Source: Nocardioides renjunii (GTDB lineage Bacteria; Actinomycetota; Actinomycetes; Propionibacteriales; Nocardioidaceae). From it: a stretch of DNA of 64,000 nucleotides. Made by a program: the position numbers and the translations under genes. The notes below the pieces were generated by a model, which ran no database searches, was not told the DNA's origin, and was given only the letters and a program-made list of their open reading frames with translations. The DNA is taken from the NCBI RefSeq assembly GCF_034661175.1, contig NZ_CP141058.1:3224001-3288000 (forward strand), in the 5' to 3' direction. Positions within the stretch are counted from its first letter, which is position 1, and each line of letters begins with the position of its first letter. Positions 33,970-43,299 of the stretch are shown here, in pieces.

Positions 33970-34006
33970 ATTAGTTAGTTCACCGCACTTACTTATCCCC
34001 TGTCAA
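33970..34006 (-). promoter_or_regulatory. Promoter and ROK-type operator of the amino-sugar operon
   Basis: On the minus strand TTGACA (34006-34001) forms a consensus -35. Downstream, TAAGTAAGT faces ACTAACTAA across GCGGTGA, an imperfect dyad close to the XylR/NagC-type TTAGTT...AACTAA site. The AT-rich run stands out in GC-rich DNA. The -35 lies inside the last codons of the upstream amidohydrolase gene. Confidence 0.6.
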
Positions 34007-34877
34007 GCATCTCCGCCGTGCTGGTCCAGCACACCGCGCGGAGCCAGTCCTCCCCCAGCCCCAGCGCCTCGAGCGCGGCCAGCTGCTCGCCGTAGGCGTA
34101 GGGGATGTGCGGGAAGTCGCTGCCGAGGTGCACCTTCCCGGCGAGCCCGAGGTCCCTCAGCCGCGGCAGCAGCGCGGACGGGTAGGCGCCACCCATCTCG
34201 GCGAAGAAGGGGGTGAACGCCATCGTCGTGTCGAGGGCGACGCGCTCGTGGGTCTCGGCGAGCGCGAGGAACTCGGCGTACTCCGGCGCGCCCGCGTGGG
34301 CGATGACCAGGCGCAGCCGCGGGTGCCGGACCAACAGCTCGGCGACGGGCGCGGGGCCGGTGTGCTCGGTCGGCACCGGGCCGCTGCCGGCGTGCAGGAC
34401 CACCGGCGCGCCGCTCGCGGCGACCACGGACCACGCCTCGTCGAGCAGCGAGTCCGTGACGGTGAAGGCGCCGACCTGCACGTGCACCTTCCAGACCTCG
34501 ACCCGGTGCGGGGAGGGAGCGGACCGGGCGGCGACGTACGACGCCACGCCGGGCTCGGGGAAGAAGGTGCCGCAGACCGCCGCCTCGGGTACGCGGGCGG
34601 CGAAGGCGGCGGCCCAGTCGTTGAGGAACTCCGCCATCCCCGGCTTGTGGGCGTAGGGCAGCGCGGTGAAGCGGCGCACGCCGAACGAGCGCAGCGTCTC
34701 GACCAGGACCTCGTCGTCGTCGCGGTAGTGCAGCGGCCACGGCCGACCGATCAGCGGTCCGGCCGCGTCGAACTGCGCCCGCACCTTGGCCATCACCCGC
34801 GGCGGCAGGAAGTGCGTGTGCAGGTCCATCAGCCCGGGCAGGCCGAGGGCCTCGGCAAAGGCGCGCGGGTCGGTCAC
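33993..34877 (-). CDS. Amidohydrolase family protein (metal-dependent)
   Basis: A 294-residue TIM-barrel amidohydrolase_2 protein. Metal ligands begin with His20 and His22 in LMDLHTHFLPPRVM; VVLHAGSGPVPTEHTG, LVIAHAGAPEYAEFLALAET and VHLGSDFPHIPYAYG supply the later His and Asp. Relatives decarboxylate or hydrolyse small aromatic or cyclic substrates; the exact one cannot be read. GTG 34877. It ends with a rare TAA, and its 3' end contains the -35 of the ROK repressor gene. It lies 28 bases downstream of smpB and may be co-transcribed with it. Confidence 0.88.
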   Translation of the reverse strand: MTDPRAFAEALGLPGLMDLHTHFLPPRVMAKVRAQFDAAGPLIGRPWPLHYRDDDEVLVETLRSFGVRRFTALPYAHKPGMAEFLNDWAAAFAARVPEAAVCGTFFPEPGVASYVAARSAPSPHRVEVWKVHVQVGAFTVTDSLLDEAWSVVAASGAPVVLHAGSGPVPTEHTGPAPVAELLVRHPRLRLVIAHAGAPEYAEFLALAETHERVALDTTMAFTPFFAEMGGAYPSALLPRLRDLGLAGKVHLGSDFPHIPYAYGEQLAALEALGLGEDWLRAVCWTSTAEMLDRG

Positions 34878-34905
34878 CGGCTCGGTCCCGGGCTCATTTC
34901 CGGCC

Positions 34906-35385
34906 TCAGTCCCGGTGCCCCTTGAGCCGGCGCTGCACGGCCTCGACCTTCTCGCGGTTGGCCGTGCGCTCGGCCAGCGTGTGGCGCTTGTCGTAGGACT
35001 TCTTGCCCTTCGCCAGCGCGATCTCCACCTTGGCGCGGCCGTCCTTGAAGTAGAGGGCGAGCGGCACGATGGTGTAGCCCTTGTCGGTGATCTTGCGCTC
35101 GATCTTGTCGATCTCGGAGCGGTTGAGCAGCAGCTTGCGGCGCCGCCGGGCGGAGTGGTTGGTCCACGTGCCCTGGGTGTACTCCGGGATGTGGACGCCG
35201 AGCAGCCACGCCTCGCCGTTGTGAATCTCGGCGAAGCCGTCGACGAGCGACGCGCGGCCCTGCCGCAACGACTTCACCTCGGTGCCCATGAGGACGAGCC
35301 CGGCCTCCCAGGTGTCCTCGATGTGGTAGTCGTGGCGGGCCTTCTTGTTCTGCGCGACCATCTTCTGGCCCTGCTCCTTCGCCAT
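34906..35385 (-). CDS. smpB: SsrA-binding protein SmpB
   Basis: Binds tmRNA and places it in the A site of stalled ribosomes. The 159-residue protein is full length: [20 protein letters not shown], then [20 protein letters not shown], the OB-fold segment [20 protein letters not shown] and the basic C-terminal tail [20 protein letters not shown] that mimics a tRNA codon-anticodon. ATG 35385. It follows the ftsE-ftsX-M23 genes, the common actinobacterial order prfB-ftsE-ftsX-M23-smpB. Its RNA partner ssrA lies 9 kb away on the same strand. Confidence 0.97.
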   Translation of the reverse strand: MAKEQGQKMVAQNKKARHDYHIEDTWEAGLVLMGTEVKSLRQGRASLVDGFAEIHNGEAWLLGVHIPEYTQGTWTNHSARRRRKLLLNRSEIDKIERKITDKGYTIVPLALYFKDGRAKVEIALAKGKKSYDKRHTLAERTANREKVEAVQRRLKGHRD

Positions 35386-35457
35386 CTGGCCATTCTCTCA
35401 GGCGGGACCAGCGGCGCGCACAGCGGTTTGTGCGGTCCAGGGCCGTGCGGAGCCGCC

Positions 35458-36735
35458 TCAGAGCCAGTTCATCGGGTCGACGGCCTGGCCGTTGACCATC
35501 ACGGTGAAGTGCAGGTGGCAGCCGGTGGACCAGCCGGTGCTGCCCTCGTAGCCGATGACCTGGCCGCGCTCGACCTGGTCCCCCACCCCGACCGTGTAGC
35601 TGGTCGCGTGGTTGTAGATGCTCGCCACGCCGCGGCCGGCCAGGGCGCCGTGGTCGACGACGAGGCGGTGACCGTAGACGTCGCTGAAATAGGACGACAC
35701 GACCTTGCCCGACGCGGCGGCCCGCAGGGGCGTACCGCAGCCGCCGGCGAAGTCCACGCCGTCGTGGAGGCCCCAGTAGTGGTAGATCGGGTGGGTGCGG
35801 TAACCGAAGGGCGAGGTGACGTAGCCGTCGACGGGGTAGGCCAGCACGCCGCCCGACGGCGCGCCGGGCGTCGCCAGGGCCTGGGACCGGGCCTGCGCGG
35901 CGCGCTGGCGGCGCAGCGCGGCCAGCGCCCTCTTGCGCAGCATCTCCTCGATCCGGGACTGCTCCCGCTCGAGCTCGCGCAGCTTGGCGAGGTCCTGCGC
36001 GCGCGCCTCGCGGGCGCCGACGCGGGCGTCGCGGCGCTCGAGGACGAGCGAGACGACCGAGTCCTTGGCCGCCTGCTGCTCGGCCTCGAGCTCCTGCATG
36101 AGCGCGAGGTGCTCGGCGGCCTCCGCACGCTTGGCCGCCACGTCGTCGCGGGCCGCGGAGACCTGCTCCTCCCGGACCTCGAGGAGCACCTCGGCGGCCT
36201 TGAGCTCGTCGTACGCCCGCGCCTCCTGCCCGACGATGACGTCGCGCACGCCGTCGCGGCGGGTGAGCTCCTCGGTCGACTCGGCGTCGATGAGCGAGGA
36301 GAAGGCGATCAGCTCGGGGTCGCCCTCGGAGTACATGTCGGCGACGGTGCTGGCCACCTGCTGGCGCTGGACCTCCCGGTCGTCGCGGCCCTGCACCAGC
36401 GCGGCCTCGGCGGTGGCGAGCTCGGCCTCGGCCGTGGCGAGGGCGGCCTGCATCTCGGCGTCGCGCTCCTGGGCGACCTCGACCTTGCCGCGTGCGGTGG
36501 CGAGCCGGGTCTTGGCGTCGGCCAGCTGCGTCTGCGCGGCGTCGAGCCGCGCGGTGGCGCGGCGCAGGTCGGAGCTGGACTCGTCGAGGTCCTGGTGGGC
36601 CCCGCGGAGCTCGCGCTCGACCTTGTTCTTCTTGTCCTTGAGGTCGTCGGCGTGCGCAGCGGAGACGCCCAGGGCCATGACCGCGACGAGTGCTGCGGCC
36701 ATGCGTCGATGAGCGGTACGGGGGAAGTGACGCAC
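35458..36735 (-). CDS. M23 peptidoglycan endopeptidase with coiled coil (EnvC/RipC-like)
   Basis: A 425-residue exported protein. After a signal peptide (AALVAVMALGVSAAHA) a long coiled coil spans about residues 30-290, rich in Ala/Glu/Arg heptads. The C-terminal LytM domain has HPIYHYWGLHDGVDFAGGCG (HxxxD) and TGWSTGCHLHFTVMVNGQAV (HxH), the zinc ligands of active M23 peptidases. Placed directly after ftsX, it is the probable FtsEX-controlled septal hydrolase or hydrolase activator. GTG 36735. Confidence 0.93.
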   Translation of the reverse strand: MRHFPRTAHRRMAAALVAVMALGVSAAHADDLKDKKNKVERELRGAHQDLDESSSDLRRATARLDAAQTQLADAKTRLATARGKVEVAQERDAEMQAALATAEAELATAEAALVQGRDDREVQRQQVASTVADMYSEGDPELIAFSSLIDAESTEELTRRDGVRDVIVGQEARAYDELKAAEVLLEVREEQVSAARDDVAAKRAEAAEHLALMQELEAEQQAAKDSVVSLVLERRDARVGAREARAQDLAKLRELEREQSRIEEMLRKRALAALRRQRAAQARSQALATPGAPSGGVLAYPVDGYVTSPFGYRTHPIYHYWGLHDGVDFAGGCGTPLRAAASGKVVSSYFSDVYGHRLVVDHGALAGRGVASIYNHATSYTVGVGDQVERGQVIGYEGSTGWSTGCHLHFTVMVNGQAVDPMNWL

Positions 36736-36822
36736 CGGGGAAGCCTTTGCGTTGGGGAAGCGGGGAAGGTGCCTGCCCCGACGGCTCGACGAGGAAGACG
36801 CCTAGACGCTAACCCCCGGCGG

Positions 36823-37734
36823 TCAGACTTTGAGGTATTTGCGCGTCAGCACGAGTGTCGGGAGCAGGGTGAGCAGCGGACCGAGGATCGCGACCGCCCC
36901 GGCAGCCAGCCAGAACTCGTCCCACCCGATCCATGGCACGAACTTGAGCCGGTTCTGCGAGATCTCGTCGATGCCGAAGTACATGAAGCCCCACAGCGCC
37001 GCGCCGGCCAGTGCCACACCGATGAGGGCGGTGACGAGGGCCTCGAGGAGGAACGGCAGGGCGATGTAGAGCGTGGAGGCGCCCACCAGCCGCATGATGC
37101 CGATCTCCTTGCGTCGGGCGAAGGCGGCGAGGCGGATGGTGTTGGCCACCAGCAGGAGGGCGGCGAACACGAGGAACGCCGCCGTGCCGAGCGCCACCCA
37201 CTGCAGCATGTTGATGGACTCGAGGATCGGCGCCACCTGCTCGCGCATGTCGCGGACCCGCGACACGCCGTCGAGCCCCTGCACGGCGCTGGTGATGCCC
37301 TCGTACTCCTCCGGGTCCTGCAGCGTGATCCAGATGGTCTGCGGCATGTCCTCGGCGGTGATCGCCGGGTTGTCGCCGGAGAACAGCTCGTTGCCGTAGA
37401 GCTCGCGGGCCTTGTCGAGCGCCTGCTCGCTGGTCTCGAAGTGGAAGTCGGCGACCTCGGGGTTCTCCTCGACGACGGCGGAGATCTCCGTCTTCTGCGC
37501 GTCGGTCACGGCGTTGGGGCACACCGCGCTGCTGTCGTTGACCCGGCACAGGTAGACGGTGATCTGGAGCTGGTCGCCCCAGTGGTCCGCGGCCTTGGCT
37601 GCCTGCTGGTTGAACAGGACACCGATGCCGACCAGCGTCAGCGAGACGAACAGGGTCAGCACGACCGCCAGGTGCATGGACAGGTTGCGCCGCAGGCCCT
37701 GGCCGAGCTCGGAGTAGACGTAGCGAAGCTGCAT
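36823..37734 (-). CDS. ftsX: Cell division protein FtsX
   Basis: The membrane subunit of the FtsEX complex that links division to septal wall cleavage. The 303-residue protein starts MQLRYVYSELGQGLRRNLSM, has a first membrane segment (residues 22-44), an extracellular loop of about 120 residues with two Cys (CRVNDSSAVC) that likely form a disulfide, and three C-terminal segments including the conserved RKEIGIMRLVGASTLYIALP. ATG 37734 follows GGAGGAGAG-like sequence in reverse context. A 9-bp hairpin lies between it and ftsE. Confidence 0.95.
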   Translation of the reverse strand: MQLRYVYSELGQGLRRNLSMHLAVVLTLFVSLTLVGIGVLFNQQAAKAADHWGDQLQITVYLCRVNDSSAVCPNAVTDAQKTEISAVVEENPEVADFHFETSEQALDKARELYGNELFSGDNPAITAEDMPQTIWITLQDPEEYEGITSAVQGLDGVSRVRDMREQVAPILESINMLQWVALGTAAFLVFAALLLVANTIRLAAFARRKEIGIMRLVGASTLYIALPFLLEALVTALIGVALAGAALWGFMYFGIDEISQNRLKFVPWIGWDEFWLAAGAVAILGPLLTLLPTLVLTRKYLKV

Positions 37735-37778
37735 GGAGGAGAGGCTCTCGATCTGTCGGGGAGATCCGGAGGTCCGGT

Positions 37779-37801
37779 GGCCCGACCGGGGAGGTCGGGC
37801 C
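37779..37801 (-). terminator. Hairpin between ftsE and ftsX
   Basis: GGCCCGACC (37779-37787) and GGTCGGGCC (37793-37801) pair perfectly around GGGGA, eight bases after the ftsE stop and inside an operon that is usually tightly coupled. It may attenuate or stabilise the message. Confidence 0.5.
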
Positions 37802-37808
37802 GGGTGGA

Positions 37809-38498
37809 TCAGTTCTGGTGGCCGTAGACGCCCTGCGCCTGGTCGCGCACGACGTGGCCGTTGTCGAGCTCGATGACGCGCTTGCGCATCTGGTCGACGA
37901 TGCCGGCGTCGTGGGTGGCCATCACGACCGTCGTGCCGGTGCGGTTGATGCGGTCGAGGAGCTTCATGATGCCGACCGACGTGGTCGGGTCGAGGTTGCC
38001 GGTCGGCTCGTCGGCGATGAGGATCATCGGCCGGTTGACGAAGGCCCGCGCCACGGCGACGCGCTGCTGCTCGCCCCCGGAGAGCTCGTCGGGCATCCGG
38101 TCGCCCTTGCCGCTGAGGCCGACCAGGTCGAGCGTCTCGGGCACGACGTCCTTGATCTCCTTGCGGGACTTGCCGATGACCTGGAGCGCGAAGGCGACGT
38201 TCTCGGTGACGGTCTTGTTGGGCAGCAGGCGGAAGTCCTGGAACACGGTGCCGATGTCGCGGCGCAGCCGCGGGACCTTCCAGCTGGCGAGCCGGTTGAT
38301 CTCCTTGCCGGCGACGTAGACCCGGCCGGTGGTCGGGCGGTACTCGCGGAGCACGAGGCGCAGGAAGGTCGACTTGCCGGACCCCGAGGACCCCACGAGG
38401 AAGACGAACTCCCCCTTCTCGACGTCGACCGAGATGTTGTCGAGCGCGGGGTGCGGGTGGCCCGGATAGCTCTTGGTCACCTTCTCGAAGCGAATCAC
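37809..38498 (-). CDS. ftsE: Cell division ATP-binding protein FtsE
   Basis: The ATPase subunit of FtsEX. The 229-residue protein has Walker [11 protein letters not shown] (about residue 35), Q-loop [10 protein letters not shown], signature [15 protein letters not shown], Walker [15 protein letters not shown] and the H-loop [23 protein letters not shown] 38498 is chosen because it begins [17 protein letters not shown] sequence and has TAGCCT seven bases upstream. It starts the ftsE-ftsX-M23-smpB unit. Confidence 0.96.
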   Translation of the reverse strand: MIRFEKVTKSYPGHPHPALDNISVDVEKGEFVFLVGSSGSGKSTFLRLVLREYRPTTGRVYVAGKEINRLASWKVPRLRRDIGTVFQDFRLLPNKTVTENVAFALQVIGKSRKEIKDVVPETLDLVGLSGKGDRMPDELSGGEQQRVAVARAFVNRPMILIADEPTGNLDPTTSVGIMKLLDRINRTGTTVVMATHDAGIVDQMRKRVIELDNGHVVRDQAQGVYGHQN

Positions 38499-38505
38499 GG
38501 CGTCG

Positions 38506-38511
38506 AGGCTA
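38506..38511 (-). promoter_or_regulatory. -10 hexamer TAGCCT of ftsE (leaderless)
   Basis: TAGCCT reads on the minus strand seven bases before the GTG start of ftsE at 38498. Confidence 0.5.
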
Positions 38512-38560
38512 CGTGAGGGGTGTGCGGGTTCTCGAAACTCCGCGCCGCGCCGCAACCGGG

Positions 38561-38854
38561 TCAGCCCGGCATGGCATCCACCGCGTCCTTGGCCTCCTTG
38601 AGCCCGACGCCGGTGTGGTCGCGGTAGAGCTTGATCGCGTGGATCGTCTTGCCGGCCCTCCGTAGTGCCTGGACCTCGGCCATCCACGGCTCGGCCGGCA
38701 CCGCCGCCGGCGTCCCCGCCGACCCGGCTGCGGCGAGCTGCGCCAGCTGCGCCTCGAGGCGCGCGACCCGCCGCTCGAGCTCGGCGATCCGGGCGCGGTC
38801 GGCGTCGTTGCCGCTGCCGGGGCTGATGACCTCGGGCTTGCTGAAGAGTCCCAT
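38561..38854 (-). CDS. Small coiled-coil protein with an L7/L12 C-terminal-like domain
   Basis: A 97-residue protein. Residues 18-42 form a short coiled coil ([20 protein letters not shown]), a Ala/Pro linker follows, and residues 62-97 ([20 protein letters not shown], then [17 protein letters not shown]) match the C-terminal domain of ribosomal protein L7/L12, which recruits translation factors. The N-terminal L7/L12 dimerisation domain and hinge are absent. It lies between prfB and ftsE. A role in translation is suggested only by the fold and the prfB neighbour. TAGGGT lies seven bases before ATG 38854. Confidence 0.85.
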   Translation of the reverse strand: MGLFSKPEVISPGSGNDADRARIAELERRVARLEAQLAQLAAAGSAGTPAAVPAEPWMAEVQALRRAGKTIHAIKLYRDHTGVGLKEAKDAVDAMPG

Positions 38855-38861
38855 GACCCCG

Positions 38862-38867
38862 ACCCTA
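38862..38867 (-). promoter_or_regulatory. -10 hexamer TAGGGT of the L7/L12-CTD gene (leaderless)
   Basis: TAGGGT reads on the minus strand seven bases before ATG 38854. Confidence 0.5.
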
Positions 38868-38889
38868 GGGCCGTCCCCTGCTCGGGGGA

Positions 38890-40005
38890 TCAGGCGTCGA
38901 CCTTCTCCGCCCCGCGGCGCCAGCGGATGCCGGCCTCCATGAAGTCGTCGAGGTCGCCGTCGAAGACCGCGCTGGGGTTGCCGGACTCATGGCCGGTCCG
39001 CAGGTCCTTGACGATCTGGTAGGGGTTGAGGACGTAGTTGCGCATCTGGTCGCCCCAGCTGGCCTGCACGTCGCCCTTCAGGTCCTTCTTGAGCGCGGCC
39101 TCCTCGGCCTTCTTCTGCGCGAGCAGCTTGGCCTTGAGGACGACCATCGCTGACGCCTTGTTCTGCAGCTGCGACTTCTCGTTCTGGCAGGACACGACGA
39201 TGCCGGTCGGGATGTGGGTCAGCCGGACCGCGGAGTCGGTCGTGTTGACCGACTGGCCACCGGGGCCGCCGGAGCGGAAGACGTCGGTGCGGATGTCGTT
39301 CTCGTCGACCTCGATCTCGTCGGTCTGCTCGAGCACCGGCACCACCTCGACGGCGGCGAAGGAGGTCTGGCGGCGGCCCTGGTTGTCGAACGGGCTGATC
39401 CGCACGAGGCGGTGGGTGCCGGCCTCGACGGAGAGGGTGCCGTAGGCGTAGGGCGCGTGGATGGCGAACTCGGCGGACTTGATGCCCGCCTCCTCGGCGT
39501 AGGACACGTCGTAGACCTCGACGCCGTACTTGTGCTGCTCGGCCCAGCGCGTGTACATGCGCATGAGGGTCTCGGCGAAGTCGGCCGCGTCGACGCCGCC
39601 GGCGCCGGCGCGGATGGTCACGATCGCCTCGCGCTCGTCGTACTCGCCGGACAGCAGGGTGCGGATCTCGAGGGACTCCACGGCCTTCTTGATGCGGCCG
39701 AGCTCGCGCTCGGAGTCGGCGAGCGAGTCGGCGTCGCCCTCCTCCTGGGCCATCTCGACCATCAGGCCGAGGTCCTCGATGCGGGACTCGAGGCCGTCGT
39801 AGCGATCGAGCTCGCCCTGGAGCGCGGAGAGGCGGCCCGTGACCCGCGTGGCGTTGGCCTGGTCGTCCCAGAGGTCGGGAGCAGCCACCTGCTCGGCGAG
39901 GTCGGCGATCTCGGTGCGCATCCGGGTGACGTCGAGGACGTGACCGATGGTCTTCATGGTCGCCTGGAGCTGCTTGATCTCTGCGTCGTAGTCGATGCCT
40001 GCCAC
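38890..40005 (-). CDS. prfB: Peptide chain release factor 2
   Basis: Recognises UGA and UAA stop codons and triggers peptide release. The 371-residue protein has the tripeptide SPF at residues 204-206, which defines RF2, and GGQ at 249-251 in [20 protein letters not shown]. The coding frame is continuous: the programmed UGA frameshift of the E. coli gene is absent, as usual in actinobacteria. GTG 40005 has TAGTGT eight bases upstream. It heads the prfB/ftsEX/smpB region. Confidence 0.97.
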   Translation of the reverse strand: MAGIDYDAEIKQLQATMKTIGHVLDVTRMRTEIADLAEQVAAPDLWDDQANATRVTGRLSALQGELDRYDGLESRIEDLGLMVEMAQEEGDADSLADSERELGRIKKAVESLEIRTLLSGEYDEREAIVTIRAGAGGVDAADFAETLMRMYTRWAEQHKYGVEVYDVSYAEEAGIKSAEFAIHAPYAYGTLSVEAGTHRLVRISPFDNQGRRQTSFAAVEVVPVLEQTDEIEVDENDIRTDVFRSGGPGGQSVNTTDSAVRLTHIPTGIVVSCQNEKSQLQNKASAMVVLKAKLLAQKKAEEAALKKDLKGDVQASWGDQMRNYVLNPYQIVKDLRTGHESGNPSAVFDGDLDDFMEAGIRWRRGAEKVDA

Positions 40006-40013
40006 AAGAGCCA

Positions 40014-40019
40014 ACACTA
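40014..40019 (-). promoter_or_regulatory. -10 hexamer TAGTGT of prfB (leaderless)
   Basis: TAGTGT reads on the minus strand eight bases before the GTG start at 40005. It overlaps the stop region of the upstream acyltransferase gene. Confidence 0.4.
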
Positions 40020-42179
40020 CGGCCAAACGCCAGCCGGGGCCCGATCGCCGGTCCTCCGCCGGTCCGCGGGGCGCAGCGAGCCGACGGCGTCCCGGAGCGC
40101 GGCGCCCAGGGGCCCGGCGAGCGTGCGGGTCCAGGAGACGGAGAGGTGCGACTCGTCGCTGTAGGTCACCGTGCCCGAGACCACCAGCGGGCACCGGCCG
40201 TCCGCGCAGCTGAGGCGGTTGACGTCGACGTACGCCGCCCCGTGCGCGGTCGCGGTCGCCGCGGTGAAGGCATTGGGCTCGGCCGGCCACCCGGTCGCGG
40301 ACAGGTCGCACGACCCGGCCACCGACCCGGGGGTGGTGAGGCAGGACTCGGGGTCGACCTCGTGCACCGGGATGTCGCCGAGCACCACGACCAGCGCACC
40401 GTCGCGGCGCAGCGAGTCGACGAGGTCGCCCACCCCGCGGGCCCACGTCTGCGCGTGGCTGAGCCCGGGCGCCGCCTGCATCCGCCACGACATGACGTCC
40501 GAGCTGAGCAGCACCACGTCGGGGTCGAGGTCCCGGATGCGTTGCCGCGACCAGTCGCGCCACGCGTGGCAGGTGTGGAACTCCGCGCCGCCCCCGTCGA
40601 GGGTGCGGATCGGGTAGGGCGGGCAGCCGTACTTGACGTGCGGCACAACGCGGAGGCCCTCGGTGCGGCCGAGGCGGTCGATCGCCGGCAGCCACTGCCC
40701 GGCGCGCGAGTCGCCGTAGACGGCCACGGTCGTCCGGCCGTCCGGGTCGCCGACCGGGCAGATCCGCGAGCGCTCGACGGCGAGCGGCGAGTTGCACGGG
40801 TGGGCCAGGTGCCAGGAGTCGTAGGCCAGGCCCGGCAGGTTGCTCATCGGGAAGCGCAGGGCGTCGCCGCGCCGGGCCTCCTCGACCGCGCGCTCGACGA
40901 GGTCGTCCACGGACCGCGGCTGCGGCAGCGGCGGCACCCGCCGGCCCCGTGGCCGGCTCGTGGCGGCCACGGGTGCCTCCTCGGCGACCAGCGGGGCCGG
41001 TCGCGCCGAGCCGACGCCCATCCGGTCGGCGAGCTCCGCGTCGGCGTGCGCCACGGCGCCCGTGGTGGCGACCAGCACGGACGCCAGGGCCACGGGCCAC
41101 ATGACGAGCGCACGCGGGCCGCGGCCGACGAGCCGGCCGCGGCGGAACGGCTGCTCGACGAAGTGGTACGACGCCAGCGTCAGCGCCGCGGCGACCGCGA
41201 GGAGGACGAGCGTGCCGGTCGGGCCCTCGAGCGCGGTGACGTACGCAGCGCCGAGGACGAGCACTGGCCAGTGCCACAGGTAGAGGGAGTAGGACCGGTC
41301 ACCCAGCCAGGTGAGCGGCCGGGAGGCGAGCAGGGCGCCGGTGGCCCCGGTGGATCCGCCGGTCCCGGCGGCGAGCAGGGCCGCGGTGCCCGCGACGGCG
41401 AGCGGGATGCGCCACTCGGTGCCCGGCGCGGCCGCGGTGCCGACCGACACCGCGGCGGCGAGGACCGCGACCAGCCCGACGGCGCCCAGCGCCGTACGCA
41501 GGGGTCGGGACAGGCGGACCAGGGCCGGGGCAAGGACCGCGAGCAGTGCGCCGAGCCCGAGCTCCCACGCCCGTGCCGCCGAGGAGAAGTAGGCCTGCTG
41601 CGGGTCGGTGGCTCCCAGGTGCGCCCACCAGGCGAGCGACGCGAGGCAGGCGACGGTCAGCAGCGGCGCGACGTGGCGCATCAGGCGGCCGTCGACGAGG
41701 ACGACCAGGCCGAGGAGCAGCGGCCACACGAGGTAGAACTGCTCCTCGACCGCCAGCGACCAGAAGTGCTGGAACGGCGAGACCGCCCGGTCGTCGTCGA
41801 AGTAGTCCTCCCCCGCCCCGGCGAGGTGCACGTTGGCCGCGAAGAACGCCGACCAGCGCGCGTCCTCGCCGACCTCGGCCACCTGCACCGGCGCCAGCCG
41901 GACCGCGCACCAGGCGGTCACGACGAGCAGCACCACGGTGGCCGCCGGGAGGATCCGCAGCGCGCGCCGGACGTAGAAGCCGGTGATCGAGATCCGGTCG
42001 CGCGCCGCCACCTCGCGCACCAGCAGCGAGGTGATCAGGAAGCCGGAGAGCACGAAGAAGACGTCCACGCCGACGAAGCCACCGGCGAGGAGACGGGCGC
42101 CGGCGTGGTCGGCGACGACGAGCAGGACGGCGACCGCGCGCAGGCCCTGCACGTCGGGCCGGTGGTCGATGGCGGGCAT
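40017..42179 (-). CDS. Acyltransferase-3 / SGNH fusion (OafA-like)
   Basis: A 720-residue membrane enzyme that O-acetylates surface polysaccharide or peptidoglycan. Residues 1-380 form the acyltransferase-3 domain with ten or so membrane segments ([20 protein letters not shown], then [40 protein letters not shown]). The C-terminal extracytoplasmic SGNH-like domain has [20 protein letters not shown] as block I and [15 protein letters not shown] with the catalytic Asp-His pair. ATG 42179 is chosen; an ATG at 42215 would add 12 residues. It ends 12 bases before the prfB start. Confidence 0.93.
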   Translation of the reverse strand: MPAIDHRPDVQGLRAVAVLLVVADHAGARLLAGGFVGVDVFFVLSGFLITSLLVREVAARDRISITGFYVRRALRILPAATVVLLVVTAWCAVRLAPVQVAEVGEDARWSAFFAANVHLAGAGEDYFDDDRAVSPFQHFWSLAVEEQFYLVWPLLLGLVVLVDGRLMRHVAPLLTVACLASLAWWAHLGATDPQQAYFSSAARAWELGLGALLAVLAPALVRLSRPLRTALGAVGLVAVLAAAVSVGTAAAPGTEWRIPLAVAGTAALLAAGTGGSTGATGALLASRPLTWLGDRSYSLYLWHWPVLVLGAAYVTALEGPTGTLVLLAVAAALTLASYHFVEQPFRRGRLVGRGPRALVMWPVALASVLVATTGAVAHADAELADRMGVGSARPAPLVAEEAPVAATSRPRGRRVPPLPQPRSVDDLVERAVEEARRGDALRFPMSNLPGLAYDSWHLAHPCNSPLAVERSRICPVGDPDGRTTVAVYGDSRAGQWLPAIDRLGRTEGLRVVPHVKYGCPPYPIRTLDGGGAEFHTCHAWRDWSRQRIRDLDPDVVLLSSDVMSWRMQAAPGLSHAQTWARGVGDLVDSLRRDGALVVVLGDIPVHEVDPESCLTTPGSVAGSCDLSATGWPAEPNAFTAATATAHGAAYVDVNRLSCADGRCPLVVSGTVTYSDESHLSVSWTRTLAGPLGAALRDAVGSLRPADRRRTGDRAPAGVWP

Positions 42180-42262
42180 GCGGCCACGCTCGTGCCGGGC
42201 CGGCGCCCGGGGCATGGGGCGGGAGTCCCGGGGCCCCGGGACAACGCGTCAGTCTCGGCGGC

Positions 42263-43282
42263 TCAGAACTGCAGGGTGATGCGGCCGTTGCCGCCGCGGC
42301 CGACCGTGCCGGTGCCCGAGCCAGCGTTGCCGGCGCTGACGGGACCGGTCACCCCGGAGACCGCAGCGCCCGTCGTCCCGCCGGTGTAGCTCGACCCGGC
42401 GCCGCCGGCGCCGCCCGCATCGGCAACGGGCGTCCCCGCGGTCGCACGTGTGCCCCCGGAGCCGCCGCCGGCGTACCCGCCGCCGCCGCCGCCCGCGCCG
42501 GCGGTGCCGCGCTGGGCGCCGGAGCCACCGTTGCCGCCACCGCTGGCGCCCGTGCCGCGGTTGCCACCCGCCGCACCAACGGCGCCAGTCGCACCGCCGG
42601 TCCCGACAGATCCGGCGGCGCCACCCGTGGTGACACCGGTCGTAGCGCCGACCGCGCCTCCACCGCCGCCCGCGGTGAGGACAGCCGTTCCGGTCACGGT
42701 GGCGTCACCGCCGTTGCCAGCCGGGTTCGTCGACGTGCCGCCGACCCCGGGGGTGCCGACCGTCGCGGACGTGTTGACGGCTCCCTTGCCCCCGCCTCCG
42801 CCTGCGACGACGACGGGCGCCGTGCCGAGGAGCACGGCACTGCCTCCTCCGCCACCTCCGGCGACGATCGCAGTGCCACGCCCGCCGTTACCTCCGGCGC
42901 CGAAGCCCGACCCGCCGACGCCTGCGGTCGCGGCTATGCCGTTGCCCTCGCCGCCGCCCGCGCCGACGATCACGGTGAGCGTCGTGCCACCAGGATTGGA
43001 CGGGAGGGTGATCGTGCCGGTGACCCGACCACCGGAGCCTCCGGCGACGCCCCCACCGCCGCCACCGCCGCCGACGACCTCGAAGGCGATGCTCGTGTAG
43101 CCCGCCGGGATGGTGACCGAGAAGGTGCCAGGCGTGGTGAACGTCTGGGTGAAGCTGGCCGCGAAGGCGGGCGCCGCCGCGGCGACGGAGACGACGGGAA
43201 CGCTCCAGGCGACGCCGCGCGTGAACGTGCGTCGGGTGAGCTCGCGGCGAGGGCTGTCGCCCGCCTCGTGCTGGTCGTCCAT
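42263..43282 (-). CDS. Tat-exported glycine-rich protein
   Basis: A 339-residue protein. It begins with a twin-arginine signal (ELTRRTFTRGVAWSVPVVSV, then AAAAPAFA). About residues 45-85 (FTTPGTFSVTIPAGYTSIAF, then EVVGGGGGG) form a beta-sheet opener found in many bacterial glycine-rich surface proteins. The remaining 250 residues are Gly-rich with Gly-Gly, Gly-Ala and Gly-Thr repeats and end in GNGRITLQF. No LPXTG or membrane anchor follows. The repeats resemble PGRS-like sequence but without a PE domain. ATG 43282 is chosen over a GTG at 43285. Structural or adhesive function is possible; nothing shows it. Confidence 0.82.
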   Translation of the reverse strand: MDDQHEAGDSPRRELTRRTFTRGVAWSVPVVSVAAAAPAFAASFTQTFTTPGTFSVTIPAGYTSIAFEVVGGGGGGGGVAGGSGGRVTGTITLPSNPGGTTLTVIVGAGGGEGNGIAATAGVGGSGFGAGGNGGRGTAIVAGGGGGGSAVLLGTAPVVVAGGGGGKGAVNTSATVGTPGVGGTSTNPAGNGGDATVTGTAVLTAGGGGGAVGATTGVTTGGAAGSVGTGGATGAVGAAGGNRGTGASGGGNGGSGAQRGTAGAGGGGGGYAGGGSGGTRATAGTPVADAGGAGGAGSSYTGGTTGAAVSGVTGPVSAGNAGSGTGTVGRGGNGRITLQF

Positions 43283-43299
43283 CACGGTCCCCGTTCGTC

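Noticed and set aside
38890..40005. Programmed frameshift in prfB
   Set aside because: The coding frame is continuous through the N-terminal region and no in-frame UGA is present, as usual for actinobacteria.
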